The notes below the pieces were generated by a model. The model was not told where the DNA came from and did not search any database. It saw nothing but the letters and a program-made list of their open reading frames with translations. From Firmicutes bacterium UBA6226 (lineage in GTDB: Bacteria > Bacillota_A > Clostridia > Peptostreptococcales > Acidaminobacteraceae), in assembly GCA_002441045.1 (NCBI GenBank), contig DJWQ01000034.1:1-5858 (forward strand): 5,858 bases of DNA, read 5' to 3'. Positions 1 through 3,141 of this stretch are shown in pieces. Numbering within the stretch: the stretch's first letter is position 1; every line of letters starts with the position of its first letter. The position numbers and the translations under genes are program-made.

Positions 1-531
1 TATACATCCGGCACCGTGTTCCACGCCTTCCTCGGTGAAAAGCTTCCCGATTGGAGGTCGGCTGCTAATTTGGTTCGTAAGATTGCTGAGAATTATAAAC
101 TGCCTTATTATACTTTGTCTCCGACATACTCCATATGTAAGAACCACGGATACTTAAATGGTGAAGTAGGAGTTTGCCCAATTTGCGGTGACAAAACTGA
201 AATTTACAGTCGTATCACTGGTTATTATCGACCGGTTCAAAATTGGAACGACGGAAAAGTACAGGAGTTCAAAGATCGCCAGGTATATACTGTCAATGAA
301 ACTCATGAGGATTTAATGTTGATCGGTACGCTTACCTGTCCAAAATGTAAACAAGCAGAAAACATTCTTAATGATGCTGGAATTGCCTTTACAAAAATAT
401 TGGCGGAAGACAACGCCGAGCTTATAATTGAACTTGGTGTTAGACAGGCGCCGACGCTGGTAATTGGCGAGAAAATGTTTGCTGGTATTAGCGAGATCTA
501 CCGTTATGTTAACGGAGGTAATATTTATTGA
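1..531 (+). CDS. nrdD: Anaerobic (class III) ribonucleoside-triphosphate reductase, C-terminal part, fused to a glutaredoxin-like domain; 5' end outside window
   Basis: This enzyme reduces ribonucleotides to deoxyribonucleotides without oxygen, using a glycyl radical installed by the activase NrdG. Frame 1 is open from base 1, so the GTG at 16 is an internal valine and the gene is cut by the window edge. Fragment residues 1-12 (YTSGTVFHAFLG) match the conserved YTGGTVFH-type stretch before the NrdD C-terminus. A zinc site follows: C46 and H49, then C59 and C62; a His ligand in the first pair is seen in other NrdD proteins. The glycyl-radical loop is RITGYYRPVQNWN, with G74 (bases 220-222) the likely radical site. 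An ordinary NrdD ends about 25-30 residues later, but this one continues into a redoxin fold at about 104-176, with a CPKC active site (C113, C116) and a cis-proline-type QAPTLV (P151). From NrdD2 enzymes that use redoxins rather than formate, I infer this domain is a built-in reductant. The thiyl-radical cysteine lies upstream of the window. No nrdG is present here. Confidence 0.93.
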   Translation, partial: YTSGTVFHAFLGEKLPDWRSAANLVRKIAENYKLPYYTLSPTYSICKNHGYLNGEVGVCPICGDKTEIYSRITGYYRPVQNWNDGKVQEFKDRQVYTVNETHEDLMLIGTLTCPKCKQAENILNDAGIAFTKILAEDNAELIIELGVRQAPTLVIGEKMFAGISEIYRYVNGGNIY

Positions 532-583
532 ATGATATACTATGTTTTGAGTTATCCAGTAACTAGGAAAGGAGGAAACATAT

Positions 584-709
584 ATGAGTAACGGAGGTGG
601 GAAGAAACGAGGCTTTTTTGGTCTTCTTTTTGACTTTGTTCTAGTACTATTAACAGGTGGATTATGGCTCATCTGGATATTGATTCGGTATTTGAGAAAC
701 AACAGCTAA
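584..709 (+). CDS. Small single-span membrane protein (41 aa), function unknown
   Basis: The 41-residue product starts at an ATG placed 8 bases after a strong AGGAGG (570-575) and ends at TAA 707-709. The N-terminus is polar and basic (MSNGGGKKRG). One long hydrophobic segment covers about residues 11-34 and contains the Gly/Trp-rich core LLTGGLWLIWILIR, followed by a basic tail (RYLRNN). By the positive-inside rule the topology is ambiguous because both ends are basic. Similar tiny LTGGLWLIW-type proteins are, to my knowledge, widespread in phages and Firmicutes with no assigned role. The gene lies 52 bases after the nrdD stop and is probably cotranscribed with it. Good RBS spacing and clear membrane-protein composition make it a credible gene. 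Its function cannot be inferred; holin, superinfection-exclusion or membrane-anchor roles are only possibilities. Confidence 0.75.
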   Translation: MSNGGGKKRGFFGLLFDFVLVLLTGGLWLIWILIRYLRNNS

Positions 710-845
710 CTATTTGAGCGGCATATTTATAACCCATGTTTTGTTACTTACCTTGAATGGTGGAAATGAAATGTGGGTTATTTTTATGTATACGCGAAAG
801 TTACATCTCCTATTATGGAAACCAATATTTAAAGGAGGAATAATA

Positions 846-1043
846 ATGAAAGAAATGTTTCAGGATTATAAAACAATGGTGGTTGAACCGAAAAAAGATT
901 TTTATAAAATGCACGGAAAAGAAGTTATTATATTGAACGTAGCAATTTATGCAGCTCTTATCGGAGGAAGTCTTGTTTTATGTAATCAAAAGAAAATAAG
1001 AGAAAAGATTAAATCTAAATTTAATAATGGTAAAAGAATTTGA
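846..1043 (+). CDS. Small membrane protein (65 aa) with basic C-terminal tail, function unknown
   Basis: I chose the ATG at 846 because an ideal AGGAGG (833-838) sits 7 bases upstream. The open frame extends back to a TTG at 714, but that extension has no RBS and reads as low-complexity sequence. The protein has an N-terminal soluble part (residues 1-25, mixed charge), one transmembrane helix at about 26-46 (VIILNVAIYAALIGGSLVLC), and a strongly basic tail (NQKKIREKIKSKFNNGKRI) likely to remain in the cytoplasm. I do not recognise the family. The stop codon TGA (1041-1043) overlaps the stem of an intrinsic terminator, so this is the last gene of the nrdD-side transcript. Length, topology and position suit a phage accessory membrane protein, but the sequence gives no activity. 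Confidence 0.75.
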   Translation: MKEMFQDYKTMVVEPKKDFYKMHGKEVIILNVAIYAALIGGSLVLCNQKKIREKIKSKFNNGKRI

Positions 1044-1072
1044 GTCCGAACAAGGACTCTTTCTTTTATTTT
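1042..1072 (+). terminator. Intrinsic terminator ending the nrdD-side transcript
   Basis: A perfect 6-bp stem, GAGTCC (1042-1047) and GGACTC (1054-1059), encloses the loop GAACAA and is followed by a T-rich run (1060-1072). The first stem base lies inside the TGA stop of the 65-aa gene, so translation of that gene would run up to the hairpin. The stem is short but GC-rich. Confidence 0.8.
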
Positions 1073-1119
1073 TACCGTCCGTACATTTTTAGGAAGATGA
1101 AGAAAAGGACTAAATTTAC

Positions 1120-1440
1120 GCCCACTTTTAATTTTTGCAAAGTGGGCTTTTACGATTTTGTGAAAAATTGGACTGATTTTTGAAGATTTAGATTGAGTTT
1201 TAGGATGATTTTGCCCACTTTTTGTGGGTTTTTGCCCACTTTTAAAAACGAAAGTGGGCTTGAAAAATTGAATCCATTTTCTGAAAACGGCACTTTTTGG
1301 GTGTTTTTTGGGCAAAAAAGGTCGATTTGCTCCGATTTGAAAAATTATTCGGACGAAAAGCCCACTTGCCCACTTTTATTCTTAATTAATTGTGATAAAA
1401 AGATTAAAGAAATATATAAATATGGCCAAAAAAAGTGGGC
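1120..1440. repeat. Cluster of GCCCACTTTT direct and inverted repeats
   Basis: Forward copies of GCCCACTT(TT) begin at 1120, 1213, 1234, 1360 and 1368; the last two are head-to-tail. Reverse copies (AAAGTGGGC) lie at 1139-1147, 1251-1259 and 1431-1440. Three pairings follow. Bases 1120-1128 pair with 1139-1147 around a 10-base loop. Bases 1234-1242 pair with 1251-1259 around an 8-base loop. Bases 1368-1377 pair with 1431-1440 across 53 bases. A degenerate copy lies near 1289-1312. Each compact hairpin is followed, at different distances, by TGAAAAATTG, so a longer unit seems to have duplicated and diverged. The pattern would fit binding sites for a replication initiator or regulator, or structured RNA; which of these cannot be decided from sequence alone. 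Confidence 0.75.
1390..1420 (+). promoter_or_regulatory. Possible sigma-A-type promoter between two repeat arms
   Basis: TTGTGA (1390-1395) and TATATA (1413-1418) are separated by 17 bases, each matching four of six consensus positions. The pair lies between the inverted arms at 1368-1377 and 1431-1440, so the downstream arm would fall close to the transcription start. In DNA this AT-rich, chance matches are common, hence the low confidence. Confidence 0.3.
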
Positions 1441-1522
1441 ATTTGACCAAGAGGATAAAAAGAGCCAAAAATAAGTAAAAAAAAAGTTAGACATTGCAAA
1501 TCGGGTTATTGGATATTTGTGG

Positions 1523-1528
1523 TATAAT
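1523..1528 (+). promoter_or_regulatory. Perfect -10 hexamer upstream of the 196-aa gene
   Basis: TATAAT at 1523-1528 is a perfect -10 box. No good -35 lies 16-18 bases upstream; TTGCAA at 1494-1499 is 23 bases away, which is too far for a standard promoter. A TG lies at 1518-1519 but not at the exact extended -10 position. If it is used, transcription would start near 1535, leaving the ATG at 1530 untranscribed and favouring a start after the strong Shine-Dalgarno at 1549-1554. Confidence 0.35.
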
Positions 1529-1529
1529 A

Positions 1530-2120
1530 ATGTTAAAATTTTCATTCAAGGAGGGTTTGATATTAAAAAAAATAAAACAAGCGTCGAAAGACATAGACGA
1601 TATCGCAAAAGCCCTCGTAGTCGTTGGCACGGCTTTTGTTAGTTTAGAACCAGTAATAAATACTGTTGCTAAAACAGTAAAAGAGAAATTCGAAGAAAGA
1701 AAAGATTTGATTAATATTCCAGAATTATACTCTAGAGATTTTCCTATAAAACTAGAACGAGGTATAATCTTATTAAAGGAGTGTAATTTAAAAGTCGAAC
1801 CAGTCGCTGTTAGGGATGCAAATATTAAATATAAAGATTGTTTTGATTTACAGATTATCGGATCAAAACCAAAACATAAACAAAAGGTTAAACCCGGAAC
1901 AATCGTGTTTTTAAAGTATGTAACTTCTGAAGTAATTGAAGAAAGTAAAAAATTGTTTTTGGAAAAAACTAATAAAAGATCAGAACAAAAAGAAAAGAAC
2001 AAGAGAATTGTAGATGGTGTTATAACAAATGTTCAGAGAGGCGCTATTGATATCACAACTAAAACAAAGAACCAAATCGAAAGAGTTTTGGTAAATCATA
2101 ATAAAAATCCGGACTGCTAA
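1530..2120 (+). CDS. Hypothetical lysine-rich protein with hydrophobic segment and weak PASTA-like region (about 196 aa)
   Basis: I do not firmly recognise this protein. With the ATG at 1530 it has 196 residues. The N-terminus is basic and amphipathic, then a moderately hydrophobic stretch at about 28-48 (ALVVVGTAFVSLEPVINTV) could touch or cross the membrane. Residues about 72-125 resemble a PASTA unit: a helix LERGIILLKECNLKVEP, a strand region, then SKPKHKQKVKPGTIVFLKY, close to the usual P-x-G-x-x-V-x-x-G-T-x-V ending. The remainder (about 126-190) is charged and helical. The start is uncertain. The only strong Shine-Dalgarno, AGGAGG at 1549-1554, is inside this frame and would serve the TTG at 1557 (2 bases away, too close) or an AUA at 1560. 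ATG 1530 has no RBS. The gene is monocistronic, between the repeat region and a strong terminator. Confidence 0.7.
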   Translation: MLKFSFKEGLILKKIKQASKDIDDIAKALVVVGTAFVSLEPVINTVAKTVKEKFEERKDLINIPELYSRDFPIKLERGIILLKECNLKVEPVAVRDANIKYKDCFDLQIIGSKPKHKQKVKPGTIVFLKYVTSEVIEESKKLFLEKTNKRSEQKEKNKRIVDGVITNVQRGAIDITTKTKNQIERVLVNHNKNPDC

Positions 2121-2165
2121 TCTGGTTGTCGATTATTCCGCGATTAAAAATATTACACTTAACGA

Positions 2166-2200
2166 AGTCTATACCTGAATGGTATGGGCTTTTTCTTTTT
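2166..2200 (+). terminator. Strong intrinsic terminator after the 196-aa gene
   Basis: A 10-bp stem, AGTCTATACC (2166-2175) with GGTATGGGCT (2181-2190), pairs throughout with two G-U wobbles, has the 5-base loop TGAAT, and is followed by TTTTCTTTTT (2191-2200). This is a textbook rho-independent terminator, 46 bases after the stop codon, and it separates the 196-aa gene from the nuclease-polymerase operon. Confidence 0.88.
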
Positions 2201-2238
2201 GTTTATTTTACTTCGCGAAAAAAACATACTCTTTTATG

Positions 2239-2287
2239 AAGAGAGAAGGATAAAACGTGCACTGCGTTTACTTTCTCTCTTTTGTTT
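2239..2287 (+). promoter_or_regulatory. Leader hairpin before the nuclease-polymerase operon (terminator or attenuator-like)
   Basis: Bases 2239-2249 (AAGAGAGAAGG) pair with 2271-2281 (11 bp, one wobble), and an inner AAACG (2253-2257) pairs with CGTTT (2265-2269) around the loop TGCACTG. The 3' arm runs into TTTTGTTT (2280-2287), as in a terminator. It ends about 37 bases before the ATG at 2319. A competing pairing of TTGTTT (2282-2287) with AAACAA (2295-2300) lies next to the Shine-Dalgarno. A regulatory role is inference. Confidence 0.45.
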
Positions 2288-2318
2288 ACTTAAAAAACAA
2301 GAAAGGAGGCTCATTGAA

Positions 2319-2609
2319 ATGTTGGAAAGCAAATTCAAAACTAAATTAATTAGTGAACTTAAAGAAATGTTTCCAGGCTGCATCGTTATACACACAGACC
2401 CGAACGAGATTCAAGGTATTCCAGATTTAATTATATTGTATGAAGATAGATGGGCCGCCTTGGAAGGTAAAAAAAATGCAAATGCAAGATGCCAACCAAA
2501 TCAACCATATTATGTTGATTTAATGAACGACATGTCGTTCGCGGCCTTCATTTATCCCGAAAATAAAGAGGAGGTGTTGTATGAACTTCAACAAGCATTT
2601 GAACCTTGA
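2319..2609 (+). CDS. Small VRR-NUC-like PD-(D/E)XK nuclease (96 aa)
   Basis: This is a stand-alone nuclease of the PD-(D/E)XK fold, most like the short VRR-NUC proteins encoded by phages and related to Holliday-junction resolvases. I started it at ATG 2319, 8 bases after AGGAGG (2305-2310); the frame is open back to 2184 but that part crosses two hairpins. The core is visible in order: an N-terminal helix with E3 (MLESKFKTKLISELKEMF), a strand IVIHT, then GIPDLIIL with catalytic D36, and AALEGKK with E49 and K51 forming the E-x-K pair. QPNQPYYVDLM with Q59/Q62 follows, as in the family's Q-containing helix, and then the hydrophobic strand SFAAFIYP. The length is typical for the stand-alone family. 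The gene overlaps the next by 29 bases, so translational coupling is likely. A role in phage replication, recombination or junction cutting is inferred from the family, not shown. Confidence 0.85.
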   Translation: MLESKFKTKLISELKEMFPGCIVIHTDPNEIQGIPDLIILYEDRWAALEGKKNANARCQPNQPYYVDLMNDMSFAAFIYPENKEEVLYELQQAFEP

Positions 2610-3138
2610 AGGGCAACACGCATTTCTCGGTGCTAGTAAATATCATTGGATTAATTATGACGAAGCAAAAGTAGCTGATGTATATTCTAAATATTTGGCA
2701 GCACAAAAAGGAACAATGCTTCACGAATTCGCGGCTCAGTGTATCAGGCTTGGACAGAAATTACCAAAGTCTCGAAAAACTTTGAACATGTATGTAAATG
2801 ATGCAATTGGATTTAGAATGACGGTCGAACAAGTTTTATTCTATTCTGAGAATTGTTTTGGTACAGCAGATGCAATATCGTTTCGAAATCGATTACTCAG
2901 AATTCACGACTATAAATCCGGTGTCACTCCGGCACGCATGGAGCAGCTTGAAATTTACACTGCTCTTTTTTGTTTGGAATATAAAATAAAACCGGCAGAC
3001 ATTGACATTGAATTGAGGATTTATCAATCAGACGAAATAGTAGTACATAATCCAACTGCGGAAGATTTAGTTCCGATCATTGATAAGATAATCACTTTTG
3101 ACAAGGTAATAACAAAAATCAAAGCAGAGGAGGGTTAA
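2581..3138 (+). CDS. RecB/Cas4-like PD-(D/E)XK nuclease (185 aa)
   Basis: The protein carries the full motif order of RecB-family exonucleases: GTMLHEFA with H48, GTADAIS with D97, the catalytic HDYKSG with D110 and K112, and EQLEIYTAL with Q122 and Y126 (the QxxxY motif). Such phage proteins (Cas4/AddB-like or DUF2800-like) degrade or process DNA ends. The four-cysteine iron-sulfur cluster of Cas4 and AddB is not evident; only three scattered cysteines are present (C54, C92, C131). The start at 2581 is set by AGGAGG at 2569-2574, 6 bases upstream, and lies inside the previous nuclease gene. The stop at 3136-3138 is 3 bases before the polymerase-like gene, whose Shine-Dalgarno overlaps this gene's end. 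With 185 residues it is a compact single domain with no helicase. I infer a role in replication, recombination or end resection. Confidence 0.87.
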   Translation: MNFNKHLNLEGQHAFLGASKYHWINYDEAKVADVYSKYLAAQKGTMLHEFAAQCIRLGQKLPKSRKTLNMYVNDAIGFRMTVEQVLFYSENCFGTADAISFRNRLLRIHDYKSGVTPARMEQLEIYTALFCLEYKIKPADIDIELRIYQSDEIVVHNPTAEDLVPIIDKIITFDKVITKIKAEEG

Positions 3139-3141
3139 AAC

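Larger units (their letters stand above)
1044..1529. other. Long AT-rich intergenic region without a convincing gene
   Basis: After the terminator I see no credible gene in this stretch of nearly 490 bases. Frames open on either strand have no RBS, and their translations are dominated by Lys, Ser, Phe and Gly words created by the GCCCACTTTT repeats (for example repeated KSGQ on the minus strand). What it does hold is a cluster of short direct and inverted repeats (1120-1440), two compact hairpins, a repeated TGAAAAATTG (1161-1170 and 1261-1270), one possible promoter near 1390-1418, and a TATAAT at 1523-1528. Together these suggest a control region, an origin or a small RNA locus. Confidence 0.6.

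Noticed and set aside
532..591. 19-codon frame (MIYYVLSYPVTRKGG...) starting directly after the nrdD stop and overlapping the 41-aa gene start
   Set aside because: The nearest Shine-Dalgarno-like GGAGGT is 12 bases away and the peptide has no recognisable character. It could be a coupling leader but the support is too weak.
313..702. Minus-strand frame of 129 codons
   Set aside because: It lies opposite nrdD and the 41-aa gene and has no RBS; it is a shadow frame.
729..781. Inverted repeat ATAACCCA (729-736) and TGGGTTAT (774-781) followed by T-rich DNA between the two small membrane genes
   Set aside because: The loop of 37 bases is too long for a normal intrinsic terminator. It is noted as a possible weak structure only.
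986..1315. Minus-strand frame of 109 codons with repeated KSGQ
   Set aside because: Its composition comes from the GCCCACTTTT repeats, it has no RBS, and it overlaps the terminator of the upstream gene.
1120..1440. CRISPR array
   Set aside because: The repeats are only about 10 bases, occur in both orientations and have irregular spacing, and no cas genes are present. The RecB-like nuclease is a phage-type stand-alone protein without the Cas4 cysteine cluster.
1193..1474. Plus-strand frame of 93 codons across the repeat region
   Set aside because: No RBS or usual start, low-complexity content and frame-independent repeats argue against a gene.
2109..2125. Perfect tRNA-Ser(GCU)-like anticodon arm (CCGGA, loop CTGCTAA, TCTGG) across the stop codon of the 196-aa gene
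   Set aside because: No D-arm, T-arm (no GGTTCGANTCC) or acceptor stem can be formed around it, and the left half is coding sequence. I treat it as chance similarity.
2184..2318. N-terminal extension of the VRR-NUC-like protein to an ATG at 2184
   Set aside because: That ATG lies inside the terminator stem, has no RBS, and the extension is encoded by two hairpins; the ATG at 2319 has an ideal RBS.
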